In this document: one piece after another, positions 18,385 through 27,072 of the stretch
How the letters are laid out: every line of letters starts with the position of its first letter
Numbering within the stretch: the first letter of the stretch is position 1
Assembly (NCBI RefSeq): GCF_013185195.1
Contig: NZ_JAAZWC010000009.1
Coordinates: 127,581 to 191,580, forward strand
Direction of reading: 5' to 3'
DNA: 64,000 nucleotides
Origin: Saccharibacillus qingshengii
GTDB lineage: Bacteria; Bacillota; Bacilli; Paenibacillales; Paenibacillaceae
Made by a program: the position numbers and the translations under genes
The notes under the pieces: generated by a model
The model's input: only the letters and a program-made list of their open reading frames with translations
Databases searched by the model: none
What the model was told of the DNA's origin: nothing

Positions 18385-18423
18385 CGTCACGGAGAGCCGG
18401 CCGGCTTCCCGTGACGTTTTTTT
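18385..18423 (+). terminator. Terminator of copA
   Basis: CGTCACGG and CCGTGACG flank a smaller self-complementary segment (AGCCGGCCGGCT) and are followed by TTTTTTT. Confidence 0.85.
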
Positions 18424-18581
18424 GATCGGCAGATCCGTACGGCCCGGCTCTACCTTAAGCCCACATTAAATTTTGGGATTTACGAGCCGTTTCCCCGATT
18501 GGCGCGTATAATACGCCAAAGAACATGTATCCGCTTGCAGCGAAGCGCAAAGCGGCGGAACACATCCGAGGAGGAGACAGC

Positions 18582-19670
18582 ATGAGCGGAACAAGAAACC
18601 GGACAAGCAAGAAGATTCCCGCACTGGCTGCGATCGCATTGATGACGGCATTGACCGGTTCGGTCCTGCCGCCGGAACGGGCGGCCGCCGCACCTGCGAG
18701 CCAGGAACGGCCGGGCAGCGGACGGGAAACGAAGGCTCCGCAGAACGGGACCAAGCCCCGGCGCGAGGCAGCCGGCTCGCAGGTAGTGCCCGCTTCCGGC
18801 GAAGCCGCGGAGTTGCCGTCGGCGCTGCCGCTTCGATCGGGAGCTTCCGCATCGGGGAATGCTTCGTCCGCCGCTTCCGCGTTTGCCAAGCTGGCAGCCG
18901 CGAACGATGTGCCGCGCATGTGGGCTTATATCGATTCGCGGGCGGAGGCTTCTTCGCCGGCAGCCGTGACCGTCTGGCTGCGCCGCCTGGAAGCGGTCCA
19001 AACGAAGCGGTTGATCGAATTAGATGAACAATTGAGCGCAGAGAACGTGCAGCAGGCGCTGATGAAGACGGATCTGTTCGACAGCCAAGACGGAAGCTGG
19101 CTGCGCAGCGTCCGCACCGGAGTACCCAAAGCCGATGCGCTGTTAAAAGAAATGGCGGCGCAGGGTTATGTGCTGGATACCACCGAGGGGTATTATTTTC
19201 CGAAGATCGATTATGAACGCTACCGGAAATACGCTTCGCAAGTAAGCGCACGCTACGCCGCGTATCTGACGATCCGAGCCGACGAGACGAGAAGCGAATT
19301 GACCAAAGATGCCGGGCTGATCGTCAGTTGGGCCGAGCTGCTGGAACGGGCCGAGCGCCAAAGTCTCTATCTGCACAGCTATCCGAACTCGCCCGAGAAT
19401 GAAGTCGTGATGCGCATGTATCGGCAGTCGCTGTATGTCACCTTGTACGGTACGGACAACGTGCCGCTGTTCGATTACGGGAATCAACGGATCGAACCGG
19501 ATGCGAAGAAGGCCTACGAGCGCCAGGTACGCAAAGGCGGACAGTCGCCGTTTGCCCGAAGCCTACGCGGATACATGCGGGTACTGGCCGACTGCGGCGG
19601 CAAGCTAACGCCTGCGGCTGAAGCTTATCGCGAAGCCCAGGATCCGTGGGGAGAAGCATGGAAGGAATAA
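18582..19670 (+). CDS. Secreted protein of unknown function
   Basis: A 362-aa protein with a Sec signal peptide (basic start, hydrophobic IPALAAIALMTALTGSVL, probable cleavage after AAAAP around residue 40). A Pro/Arg/Ser-rich low-complexity stretch runs to about residue 90. The remainder is a mostly helical, Tyr-rich domain of about 260 residues that I do not recognise. ATG 18582 follows GAGGAGG; a TATAAT (18507-18512) is a possible -10. There is no membrane anchor after the signal peptide. Not obviously linked to copper. Confidence 0.7.
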   Translation: MSGTRNRTSKKIPALAAIALMTALTGSVLPPERAAAAPASQERPGSGRETKAPQNGTKPRREAAGSQVVPASGEAAELPSALPLRSGASASGNASSAASAFAKLAAANDVPRMWAYIDSRAEASSPAAVTVWLRRLEAVQTKRLIELDEQLSAENVQQALMKTDLFDSQDGSWLRSVRTGVPKADALLKEMAAQGYVLDTTEGYYFPKIDYERYRKYASQVSARYAAYLTIRADETRSELTKDAGLIVSWAELLERAERQSLYLHSYPNSPENEVVMRMYRQSLYVTLYGTDNVPLFDYGNQRIEPDAKKAYERQVRKGGQSPFARSLRGYMRVLADCGGKLTPAAEAYREAQDPWGEAWKE

Positions 19671-19838
19671 CGCTGCGGATTCGGCCAAAATGCAGATAAA
19701 TGAACAAAGTGTGTCGAGAAAATGCGAAATCCGCCCTTTTTTTTCCATAAATCATGAGTCAAAAGCGGCGGATAACGTTAAATATAGACAAAGCTTAGCC
19801 GATATGTAGGATAAGATCACGCGAAGGGAGAGAATCGA

Positions 19839-20108
19839 ATGAGCAAAAGCCGCCGACATCCGCACCATCTATCGTTTACCGCCGCTTTTGCGCTCATTCA
19901 GGTACTGCGCGAACCGACCGGCGTTCGGGAGACCGAAGCGTGTACCGATTTTCGCAGCGAACCTGACCGGCCGGCGGAACCTTTTGCCTTTTTGCCGGAT
20001 TCGGGAGATTCCTTTCGCCCTGCTTCGCATGAAGAGTTTCGCCCGGACTTTTTGAATCCGCTTTCTTCCGATCTTCCGCAGAACGGCAATCCGAAGCGGC
20101 AGCCTTGA
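19839..20108 (+). CDS. Small hypothetical protein
   Basis: An 89-aa reading frame with a plausible ribosome site (GAAGGGAG, about 12 nt before ATG 19839) and a strong terminator 30 bp after its stop. The sequence is polar and Pro-rich with no recognisable domain and one Cys. The flanking signals argue for a real transcript, but the protein is unverified. Confidence 0.45.
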   Translation: MSKSRRHPHHLSFTAAFALIQVLREPTGVRETEACTDFRSEPDRPAEPFAFLPDSGDSFRPASHEEFRPDFLNPLSSDLPQNGNPKRQP

Positions 20109-20137
20109 CGGGAAACCGTCTTGTTCTCCTGCCCGGC

Positions 20138-20170
20138 AGACTCCGGCGTACCCGCCCGGGGTCTTTTTTT
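20138..20170 (+). terminator. Terminator after the 89-aa frame
   Basis: AGACTCCGG (20138-20146) pairs with CCGGGGTCT (20156-20164), followed by a run of seven T. Confidence 0.85.
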
Positions 20171-20349
20171 GTTTTCCGCCGCGCCGAACGCAATGACGAA
20201 AATGGGGTTTGGCCGCCGCTGCCCGCCTCTATGCTTGCGCCTCGACTGCCGGAGTTTCATAATAGAAACGACACGGATTCCCGTCTGCGCATCCGGTGCA
20301 GCCGGTTACGGGTCCGTACCGACTCCCTTAAGGAAAGAAGGATTTTGTC

Positions 20350-21099
20350 ATGAACGATACTCTTTCACTGCTGATGAATCACCGTTCCGTACGCAAATAT
20401 ACCGATCAACCCGTTGCCCGGGAGCATCTCGAAGCGATTGTGGCTGCCGGCCAGATGGCTTCAAGTTCCAGCAATGTGCAGGCCTATACCGTTATTGCCG
20501 TTACCGATCCCGATTTGAAAAACAAGCTGTCGGCCCATGCGGGCAATCAGGCTTATATTCGCGAGTGTCCGATTTTCTTGGTCTGGTGCGCAGATCTGTC
20601 CCGTCTCAAAAAAGCCGCCGACACCCATACTCCGGGCGTCCCTTCGTACGAAGGCGCAGCCGAGAACTTTATCGTAGCGACGGTGGATGCGGCGCTTGCG
20701 TCCCAGAACGCGGCCGTAGCCGCCGAATCGTTGGGACTGGGCATCGTCTATATCGGCGGCATCCGCAACGAGATCGAACAGGTCGCAGAGACGCTTGGAC
20801 TGCCCGACTATGTCTATCCGGTGTTCGGCATGTGCGTCGGCTATCCCGATCCGCAGCACGGAGCGGGCCTGCGTCCACGGCTTCCGCTCGAAGCGGTGCT
20901 GCACATGAACGGCTACAGCGAAGAGCAGAGCGAGCGCGGCGTGGAAGCGTACGACGAGACGTCGGTCCGCTATATCACGGAGCGCACCGGCGGACAGCGT
21001 ACCTCTTCCTGGTCGGAGCAGATGGCGGTCAAGCTGACCACGCCTTCGCGTATGCAGCTCCGGGCTTTTCTGGAGAGCAAAGGTCTGAACAAAGAGTAA
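20350..21099 (+). CDS. NADPH-dependent FMN oxidoreductase, NfsA/NfrA type nitroreductase
   Basis: A 249-aa nitroreductase-fold flavoenzyme, close in length and motifs to NfrA/NfsA. The FMN-binding start is NHRSVRKYTDQPV, then AAGQMASSSSNVQAYT, the dimer/FMN segment SLGLGIVYIGGIRN and PVFGMCVGYP. The C-terminal tail with VRYITERTGG is typical of the NADPH-using A group. It reduces nitro compounds or quinones, or supplies FMNH2. It is preceded by AAGGA and followed after 82 bp by a kinase gene in the same direction. Confidence 0.9.
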   Translation: MNDTLSLLMNHRSVRKYTDQPVAREHLEAIVAAGQMASSSSNVQAYTVIAVTDPDLKNKLSAHAGNQAYIRECPIFLVWCADLSRLKKAADTHTPGVPSYEGAAENFIVATVDAALASQNAAVAAESLGLGIVYIGGIRNEIEQVAETLGLPDYVYPVFGMCVGYPDPQHGAGLRPRLPLEAVLHMNGYSEEQSERGVEAYDETSVRYITERTGGQRTSSWSEQMAVKLTTPSRMQLRAFLESKGLNKE

Positions 21100-21181
21100 C
21101 GCTCGCGCAGAACGGTCAACGAACCGACCCGCCCGGCGCCCTGCCAGGCAGAGGCGCCGCAGCGAAACGAAGGAGTACGGG

Positions 21182-22090
21182 ATGCTGGAATCCATCAAAG
21201 AATTTATCCGGGCCTGGCGCGATTATCCGCTGCAGCCGGGGGACGTGATCGGAGAACGTTACGAAGTGGCCGAATGGTTGGGCATGGGCAGCTACGGCCT
21301 AAGCTACCGCTGTATCGACCGGGAGAACGGGGGCGAGGTGGCGCTCAAGCAGGCCAAGCCGAGCCGCCGCCGTCTCGCTTCTTTTCTGCTGAAGCGGGAG
21401 AACGAAGCGCTGCTGGCGATGGACCACCCTTTTATTCCCCGCTGCCGGGGGTTCTTCGCCGATCGGCGCAGCGTGTGGCTGGCCGCCGATTATGTGCGCG
21501 GGCGGACGCTGGAAGATCTGATCTTCGAAGAAGGCCGGGTATTCGAGGAAGCCGACTGCCTGAGCTGGGCGCTGGAACTGCTGGACCGGATCGCCCATGT
21601 GCATCGGCGCGGGTATGTGCATCTGGATATCCGGATTCCGAACGTGATGATGGACGACGCCGGTATCCATCTGATCGATTTCGGGCTGGCCCGGCGGATC
21701 GGCGAAGACGATGCCCAAGCTCCGGACGGTTCGCCGCTGCCGAGTCGAGTGCCGCCCTGCATCGTATCGGATCTTGAAGATGCCGGCCATCTGCTGCTGT
21801 ATATGCTGTATTCCGGGTATACGCCGCCGGGCGGGACACGGGAAATACCGGATACGTCCGAAGCGGCTGCCGGGAATCTTCTGTCTGCCGGCCGGCAGGA
21901 AGCGCAGGGTCCCTCGTGGGAAGAAGAGCTTTCGCTGTCCGGGCCGACCGCCTCGCTGCTGCGCAGACTGCTGCGTCTGGATGCTCCTTTTGCCGATACG
22001 GAAGAAGCCTCCGGTGCGATTCGGGTCAGTCTGGAGCAGATTCGCCGCGGCAGTGGACCGGAAGCCTCGCCGCAGGATCCCTCGTTCTAA
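21182..22090 (+). CDS. Eukaryotic-type Ser/Thr protein kinase
   Basis: A 302-aa cytosolic Hanks-type kinase with no membrane helix or PASTA repeats. The glycine loop is LGMGSYG, the ATP lysine VALKQ, the alpha-C Glu in RENEAL, and the metal-binding DFG in LIDFGLA. The catalytic loop reads HLDIRIPNVM instead of HRDLKPEN: the Asp and Asn are kept, but the usual Lys is Ile and the Arg after His is Leu. Activity is probable but the loop is atypical. GAAGGAG precedes ATG 21182. It may be cotranscribed with the nitroreductase. Confidence 0.85.
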   Translation: MLESIKEFIRAWRDYPLQPGDVIGERYEVAEWLGMGSYGLSYRCIDRENGGEVALKQAKPSRRRLASFLLKRENEALLAMDHPFIPRCRGFFADRRSVWLAADYVRGRTLEDLIFEEGRVFEEADCLSWALELLDRIAHVHRRGYVHLDIRIPNVMMDDAGIHLIDFGLARRIGEDDAQAPDGSPLPSRVPPCIVSDLEDAGHLLLYMLYSGYTPPGGTREIPDTSEAAAGNLLSAGRQEAQGPSWEEELSLSGPTASLLRRLLRLDAPFADTEEASGAIRVSLEQIRRGSGPEASPQDPSF

Positions 22091-22121
22091 CCGCCGCGTG
22101 GCGGGTTTCCACATTTAAAAC

Positions 22122-22174
22122 CAAAAGGCCGTTCCCTTCGTCAGATCGACGAGGAGAACGGCCTTTTGTTTTTT
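22122..22174. terminator. Terminator between the kinase and the basic microprotein
   Basis: CAAAAGGCCGTTC (22122-22134) pairs with GAACGGCCTTTTG (22156-22168) with T-rich flanks on both strands, serving the two convergent genes. Confidence 0.85.
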
Positions 22175-22202
22175 CCGGCAAAAGGGATACGGATGTTTCC
22201 GA

Positions 22203-22409
22203 TCAACTGGAGCTTCCGGATTTTCTTTTGTAATAGGAGTGTCCGTGACGTCCATGCCCGCCGTGCCGGTAATCGGAAGACGAAGAACGCGAATATCTCG
22301 GGCGGCTGCTGGAACCGTGATGGCGGCGTCCGCGATGACTGCTGGAACCGCGTTTATGGCTTGAACTCGAAGCGGAGTGGATGATTTTATCGACAATTTT
22401 CTTGAACAT
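22203..22409 (-). CDS. Very basic Ser/His/Arg-rich microprotein
   Basis: A 68-aa protein that starts with a short helix (MFKKIVDKIIHSA) and continues with low-complexity sequence made almost only of Ser, Arg, His, Gly, Tyr and Lys, for example SSSHRGRRHHGSSSRPRYS. AAGGAGG lies at a normal distance before the ATG at 22409, and a terminator follows. There are no acidic residues apart from two Asp. I do not recognise it; nucleic-acid or metal binding, or a spore-coat role, would fit the composition but is speculation. Confidence 0.65.
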   Translation of the reverse strand: MFKKIVDKIIHSASSSSHKRGSSSHRGRRHHGSSSRPRYSRSSSSDYRHGGHGRHGHSYYKRKSGSSS

Positions 22410-22744
22410 GACTGATTCCTCCTTAAAAGTGGTCGCCTCTGTGCTCTTCGGCTTTGCGGCGATGAAGGGTATACGCAGTACACAGGCGGGCGTTTCAATT
22501 CGGATGCGTTCACGCGCTGCAGGTTCTTGCTTCAAAGTTACCCGATTTGGCAGGCGAGGAACATTAGAACTTGATGAGAAAAAGTCCCGCGGCAAAATGC
22601 GGCTTCGAACAAGGTTTACAGGCGGGCGTTTCTCCCGGTACACTGGTCTAGGCAGGGGATGCTTCATAGGGCAGAAGACTTCGCCGAACCTACCCGCCGC
22701 TGCGGCAAAATGTTCGGGAAGCCACCATTCGAGGAGGAATCAGG
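22410..22744. other. 335-bp gap with a short direct repeat
   Basis: Holds the divergent upstream regions of the microprotein and the nucleoside phosphorylase. ACAGGCGGGCGTTT occurs twice (22482-22495 and 22618-22631), 136 bp apart. No gene seen. Confidence 0.5.
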
Positions 22745-23563
22745 ATGCAAAAAACAGAGGAAATTAGGGAAGCGCGCGATTTTATCGCCGCCAAGACGGA
22801 GCACCAACCGACGATCGGTCTGATTCTGGGATCGGGTCTGGGCACACTCGCCGACGAGATCGAGAACGCAGTCGTGATTCCGTACGCCGATATTCCGTAT
22901 TTTGCGAAATCGGAAGCGATCGGCCATGCCAACGAGCTGGTCATCGGGCAGCTGAACGGCAAGACGGTCGTCGCGATGAAAGGACGTTTCCATTACTACG
23001 AAGGATATTCGCTCAAGGAAGTCACGTTCCCGGTTCGGGTGATGAAGGAGCTGGGCGTCGAGACGGTCATCGTGACCAATGCCTGCGGAGCGGTCAATAC
23101 GAGCTTCAAGCCGGGCGACCTGATGCTGATCAGCGACCACATCAATCTCGTCGGCGCCAATCCGCTGATCGGACCGAACAACAGCGAACTGGGCGTACGT
23201 TTCCCGGACGTCTCGCAGGTCTACAACCGCGAACTGCGGGAGCTGGCACAGGAAGTGGCGGCGCAGCAGGGCACGACACTGCAGCAGGGCGTATACGCCT
23301 GGTGGAGCGGACCGGCTTACGAGACGCCTGCGGAGATCCGCATGATCCGTACGCTCGGCGGCGACGCGGTCGGCATGTCCACCGTACCCGAGACGATCGT
23401 AGCCGTTCACGGCGGGATGAAAGTGCTCGGCATCTCCTGCCTGACGAACATGGCCTGCGGCATTCTGGATCAGCCGCTCAGCCACGACGAAGTGATCGAG
23501 GTAGCCGCACAGGTGCGCGAGAAATTCGTCGGTCTGGTCAAAGGAATCCTGGCCCGGGCGTAA
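22745..23563 (+). CDS. Purine nucleoside phosphorylase (trimeric, class I)
   Basis: A 272-aa purine nucleoside phosphorylase of the PupG/PunA trimeric type, splitting guanosine/inosine with phosphate to base and ribose-1-phosphate. Motifs: phosphate loop LILGSGLGTLAD, MKGRFHYYEGYS, NACGAVNTSFKPGDLMLISD, PAYETPAEIRM, and the base site VGMSTVPETIVA with ISCLTNMACGI including the Asn. GAGGAGG lies upstream of the ATG. It produces guanine, the predicted ligand class of the riboswitch at 2709, but the two genes are far apart. Confidence 0.94.
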   Translation: MQKTEEIREARDFIAAKTEHQPTIGLILGSGLGTLADEIENAVVIPYADIPYFAKSEAIGHANELVIGQLNGKTVVAMKGRFHYYEGYSLKEVTFPVRVMKELGVETVIVTNACGAVNTSFKPGDLMLISDHINLVGANPLIGPNNSELGVRFPDVSQVYNRELRELAQEVAAQQGTTLQQGVYAWWSGPAYETPAEIRMIRTLGGDAVGMSTVPETIVAVHGGMKVLGISCLTNMACGILDQPLSHDEVIEVAAQVREKFVGLVKGILARA

Positions 23564-23735
23564 GCAGCCGGTTAGCCGCGGAGGAGCTGCGGCAGAGAAT
23601 AGGAAGTAAGCTTGGGAAAGCGTGCGAGCAGAGTTCGGGAAGAGTTCGAGAAGAGCTCAAAAAGAGCTTGGGAAGAATTCGGAAAGAGCGCGAGAAGCGC
23701 GCGAGAACTGTTCGGGAAAGCATGCGAGCAGTTGG

Positions 23736-23780
23736 AAAAGAGCCAGGCAGCCGGTTGAACGGCTGTCCGGCTCTTTTTTT
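23736..23780 (+). terminator. Terminator after the phosphorylase gene
   Basis: AAAGAGCC..CAGCCG pairs with CGGCTG..GGCTCTTT, followed by TTTTT. Between the stop codon and this hairpin lies a 150-bp purine-rich stretch with repeating GGGAAGAG-like units. Confidence 0.85.
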
Positions 23781-23815
23781 GCGTAGGCAGTCTATCTCGG
23801 GCGGCCGAAAATCGG

Positions 23816-24000
23816 CTAACGAATCCAGGGAGCGTTAAACGGGCAGATCGATGCTTTTTTCAAATCTAACGAATCGTCATATCGCTAATCGGTCGTAAAG
23901 CGGGTGTTTTCGCTCAAATCGGGTGAATAGCGATACGAGGATTCGTTAGAATGCCAGTTGGACCGCAAAGCCGCAAATAGCGATAGGACGATTCGTTAGA
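23816..24000. repeat. Cluster of CTAACGAATC repeats
   Basis: A 25-bp unit CTAACGAATCGTCATATCGCTAAT-like is present at 23865-23889, with two inverted copies at 23926-23950 and 23976-24000, plus a related shorter unit at 23816-23837. Neighbouring inverted copies can form cruciform or RNA hairpins. The same family recurs at 50760-50953. The rest of 23781-24101 shows no gene. Confidence 0.8.
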
Positions 24001-24101
24001 ATATGGGCGATTGAAGCGATAGGCCGGGTGCGCAGAAGCTGTTGGATCAATCAGAGTGGCGCAGGGGATTAGGATCAAGCAACAGCCGGCGATCCGGCTG
24101 C

Positions 24102-25019
24102 TCAATCCTGGAAGGGAGCATAGAAACGTCTGGCGTTGTCGAGCAGGAGGGTGCGGGCGGTGGATTCGTCGATTCCGCGCAGCCGTGCCCATTCGCGGCA
24201 GACATCGGCAGTCATGGAAGGATGGGTACCGCGTCCGGCGAAAGGTCCTTCGAACGGCCAGGGTCCGTCGGTCTCGCTCATGACAAGCGTATCCGGATAG
24301 CGGCACGCAAGCTCGCGGATTTCTTCTTCATAGAGAAGGTCCGGCGTGAAGGAGACGAAATATCCATTGGTGATCATGCGCTCGACTGCGGCGGGCGAAC
24401 CTTTGAACCAGTGGAAATGGGCCCGCCGGATCCCGTGGCGCTCAAGCAGATCGCAGGCGGTATCGGCATCTTCGTAGACGGCATGCAGCACAATCGGCAG
24501 ATCGTGGCGGGCGGCAAAAATAACGAATCGCTCGAGCAGGCGGACATAGCCGGCTTCGTCCAGCGTCTCGCCGCGCTCGGCCGCTTCCAGCCGACTGTAG
24601 TACGGCAGGCCGACTTCGCCGACCGCCGCCATGCGGGGCGCGGCAGCAGGGCTTGAGCCAAGCGCAGAGGCAGCCGCCTCCTCCGCCCGGCTCAAAGCAG
24701 CCGGCGCCGCAGCGGCACTGACCTGCGGTTCCGCCGCTTCGCGCCCTGCGGCGGCCGCCCGCGCTTCCATCCAGGCGAACAGCGCTTCTTCTTCCTCGGG
24801 AGTCGGAAGAGGCTGCTCGGGATGGAAGCCATAAGCCGGGCGCACGAGGCCCGGAGCCTGCATCGCCAGCCGTTCGGTCCGGCGGGCGGATTCCAGGTTC
24901 ATCGAGACGGCGACGACAAACTCGCCGCCCTCCTCTTGAAATTCGCGCAGCATCCGGGACGCTTGTTCCGGCTCATACTGCTCGAGATGAATATGCGTGT
25001 CGGCCAGTTTGACAGTCAT
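24102..25019 (-). CDS. TatD family metal-dependent hydrolase
   Basis: A 305-aa TIM-barrel hydrolase of the TatD/YcfH family. All metal ligands are visible: DTHIHL at the N-terminus, Glu in GEVGLP, His in VLHAVYE, His in AHFHWFKG and Asp in SETDGPWP. A low-complexity Ala/Glu insertion of about 40 residues (near 85-128, AAAGREAAEPQVSAAAAPAA region) splits the barrel between early strands. Substrate is not known for this branch. ATG 25019 follows AAAGGAGG; the longer frame upstream has no ribosome site. Confidence 0.88.
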   Translation of the reverse strand: MTVKLADTHIHLEQYEPEQASRMLREFQEEGGEFVVAVSMNLESARRTERLAMQAPGLVRPAYGFHPEQPLPTPEEEEALFAWMEARAAAAGREAAEPQVSAAAAPAALSRAEEAAASALGSSPAAAPRMAAVGEVGLPYYSRLEAAERGETLDEAGYVRLLERFVIFAARHDLPIVLHAVYEDADTACDLLERHGIRRAHFHWFKGSPAAVERMITNGYFVSFTPDLLYEEEIRELACRYPDTLVMSETDGPWPFEGPFAGRGTHPSMTADVCREWARLRGIDESTARTLLLDNARRFYAPFQD

Positions 25020-25039
25020 GGCGGATGAACCTCCTTTTG

Positions 25040-25214
25040 AAATGTGATCAAAACGGCAGAAATTTATATCCGAAAAAAGCCTTTTTGCGAAAATGTGATC
25101 ATCCTGCACACATTTATCGCGTAAAAGGGACAAAAGAAGAGAAAATGCCTGAATTTGTTGTCATTTTGACCACATTTCGTCGGAAAATCGGATTCTGCAG
25201 CCAAAATGTGGTCA
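25040..25214. repeat. Four AAATGTG(A/G)TCA motifs
   Basis: AAATGTGATCA at 25040-25050 and 25091-25101, its GG variant inverted at 25167-25177 and direct at 25204-25214. They lie just upstream of tatD in an AT-rich gap (25020-25351) that holds no gene. They could be operators or a small intergenic repeat; no regulator is identified. Confidence 0.6.
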
Positions 25215-25351
25215 TAATGATCACTTTTGTTGAGCCGGCAGCTATGGGCTGCGGACTTGGGGCTATGAGTTCCAGGCTATGTGCTGTGTAGAATATACCC
25301 TTGAGCCACAGCCTGCGGCCTGCAGCTTCTTAGCTGTGGCTTTCGGTTTCT

Positions 25352-26275
25352 TCAGCTTTCAAAAGTTCCGCTCCGGATTTTACGCTGTTCTTCCTTCATC
25401 AGCCCGGTCAGTTCGCGGCGCAGGGCCAGGAATTCCGGCGATTCCGCGATTTCTTCGCGGCGCGGGCGCGGGAAAGGAACTTCGATCCGCCGCAGGACGG
25501 CGGAAGGGCGGCCGGACAGCACATAGATCGTGTCCGACAGCAGCAGCGCTTCCTCGATATGGTGGGTGACGAACAGGACGGAGCGCCGCGTCTCTTCCCA
25601 GATATCGAGCAGCCAGGCCTGCATCTCGCTGCGGGTAAAAGCGTCGAGCGCGCTGAACGGTTCGTCGAGGCACATCAGCTCGTGCGGGCTGAGCAGCGCA
25701 CGAACGAATGCCGCGCGCTGCTGCATGCCGCCGGACAGCGTATGCGGGTACGCCTGCTCGAAGCCGGACAGACCGGCACGCGCCATCCAGCGCCTCGCTT
25801 CTTCGAGCGTCTCCCGGCGCGGCGTTCCGTTCACTTCGCGGTCCAAGGCCACGTTGTCTTCGATCGTACGCCACGGGAACAGAGCGGGCTGCTGCGGCAT
25901 ATAAGCGATATGGCCGCGTTCGCCGGCGATGCTGCGGCCATCCAGCGCGATCTCGCCGGCATCCGGCTGGAGCAGGCCGCCGATGAGGTGAAACAGCGTG
26001 CTTTTGCCCGAACCCGACGGTCCGATCAGGCTGACGAACTCGCCTTCGCGTACCTCGAGCGAGACGCCGCCGATGACCGGCAGCGGTCGGCGTTTGCTGC
26101 CGAAAGACTTGTGCACGCCGGACAGCGCCAGCTTGACCGGCGTGTCCGCTGCGCCGGTTCTTGCGGAATCTGCCGCTAGGCCGGCTGCCGTACCGCCGCT
26201 TGCCGCGCTTACAGGCGATCTGCCGCCCAGACGGTCTTCCGCCGCCCGTCCGCTTTCTTTTTCCCGTTCACTCAT
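25352..26275 (-). CDS. thiZ: Thiamine-precursor ABC transporter, ATP-binding protein
   Basis: A 307-aa ABC ATPase of the nitrate/sulfonate/pyrimidine class. Walker A GPSGSGKST, Q-loop MPQQPALFPW, signature LSGGMQQR, Walker B LMCLDEPFSALD, H-loop VTHHIEEAL. The first 60 residues or so are a low-complexity Ala/Gly/Ser extension absent from usual ThiZ. The ATG at 26275 overlaps the permease stop by 4 bp and follows AAGGAGG. Role in hydroxymethylpyrimidine-type precursor import is assigned from the TPP riboswitch and neighbours. Confidence 0.85.
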   Translation of the reverse strand: MSEREKESGRAAEDRLGGRSPVSAASGGTAAGLAADSARTGAADTPVKLALSGVHKSFGSKRRPLPVIGGVSLEVREGEFVSLIGPSGSGKSTLFHLIGGLLQPDAGEIALDGRSIAGERGHIAYMPQQPALFPWRTIEDNVALDREVNGTPRRETLEEARRWMARAGLSGFEQAYPHTLSGGMQQRAAFVRALLSPHELMCLDEPFSALDAFTRSEMQAWLLDIWEETRRSVLFVTHHIEEALLLSDTIYVLSGRPSAVLRRIEVPFPRPRREEIAESPEFLALRRELTGLMKEEQRKIRSGTFES

Positions 26276-27072
26276 TTCGTTTCGCCTCCTTCCGCGTTCC
26301 CGCTTCGCCGTCCTCCGCGCACGACCAGCCGCTCGATCAGCGTGACCAGCAGGAACAGCAGCAGGCTGAGCGCGACGATAATGACGATCGCAGCGAAGAT
26401 GCGGTCGGTGCGGAACGCCGATTTTTGCAGAATCATATAGTAGCCGATGCCTTTCTGGGCCCCGATCCATTCCGCGATGACGGCGCCCATGACGCTGTAC
26501 GTCGCCGCGATGCGCAGTCCCGAGAACAGGGAAGGCAGGGCGTGGGGGAACTCCAGTTTGCGGAAAATCTGTCCCCGTTTCGCTCCGATCATACGCATGT
26601 AATTCAGCATGGTCCGGTCGGTCTGCGCGAATCCGTCCATCGTCGAGACGGCAACGGGGAAGAAGCAGACCAGCGTAATGACGATGATCTTCGGCAGCAG
26701 GCCGAACCCGAACCAGATCATGAGCAGCGGCGCAAGCGCGATCGTCGGCACATTCTGGCTCAGGATCAGCAGCGGATAGAGCGCCGAACGGAGCAGCGGA
26801 ACGAGATGCAGCAGGCAGGCGACCAGCAGTCCGAACGCCGAGCCGATTGCGAATCCGATCAGCGTAAGCTTGAGCGTGGACAGGGTATGCATCCGGAGCG
26901 AGTCCGCGCTGCGCGCCGCTTCACCGGCAATGATCGACGGGGACGGCAGAATCCAGGCTTCGATCGCGAAGAAGCGGACCGCCGACTCCCACAGCGCCAA
27001 AAACAAGAGGACCGCCACGAAGGGCGGCCACGCGGAGCGGAACCATTGAGCTAACGTCGAGCGCAGGCTCAT
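26272..27072 (-). CDS. thiX: Thiamine-precursor ABC transporter, permease
   Basis: A 266-aa membrane protein of the SsuC/ThiX permease family with about six helices and the EAA-type loop MIGAKRGQIFRKLEFPHALPSLFSGL. The ends overlap both neighbours by 4 bp (ATGA), so the three genes are translationally coupled. Confidence 0.88.
   Translation of the reverse strand: MSLRSTLAQWFRSAWPPFVAVLLFLALWESAVRFFAIEAWILPSPSIIAGEAARSADSLRMHTLSTLKLTLIGFAIGSAFGLLVACLLHLVPLLRSALYPLLILSQNVPTIALAPLLMIWFGFGLLPKIIVITLVCFFPVAVSTMDGFAQTDRTMLNYMRMIGAKRGQIFRKLEFPHALPSLFSGLRIAATYSVMGAVIAEWIGAQKGIGYYMILQKSAFRTDRIFAAIVIIVALSLLLFLLVTLIERLVVRGGRRSGNAEGGETK

Noticed and set aside
23302-23838. 178-codon frame with repeated Lys/Arg/Glu motifs after the phosphorylase
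   Set aside because: It overlaps the phosphorylase in another frame and continues through the purine-rich tract and the terminator; no ribosome site.
23816-24000. CRISPR-like array
   Set aside because: Units are palindromic, vary in orientation and lack uniform spacers; no cas genes present.
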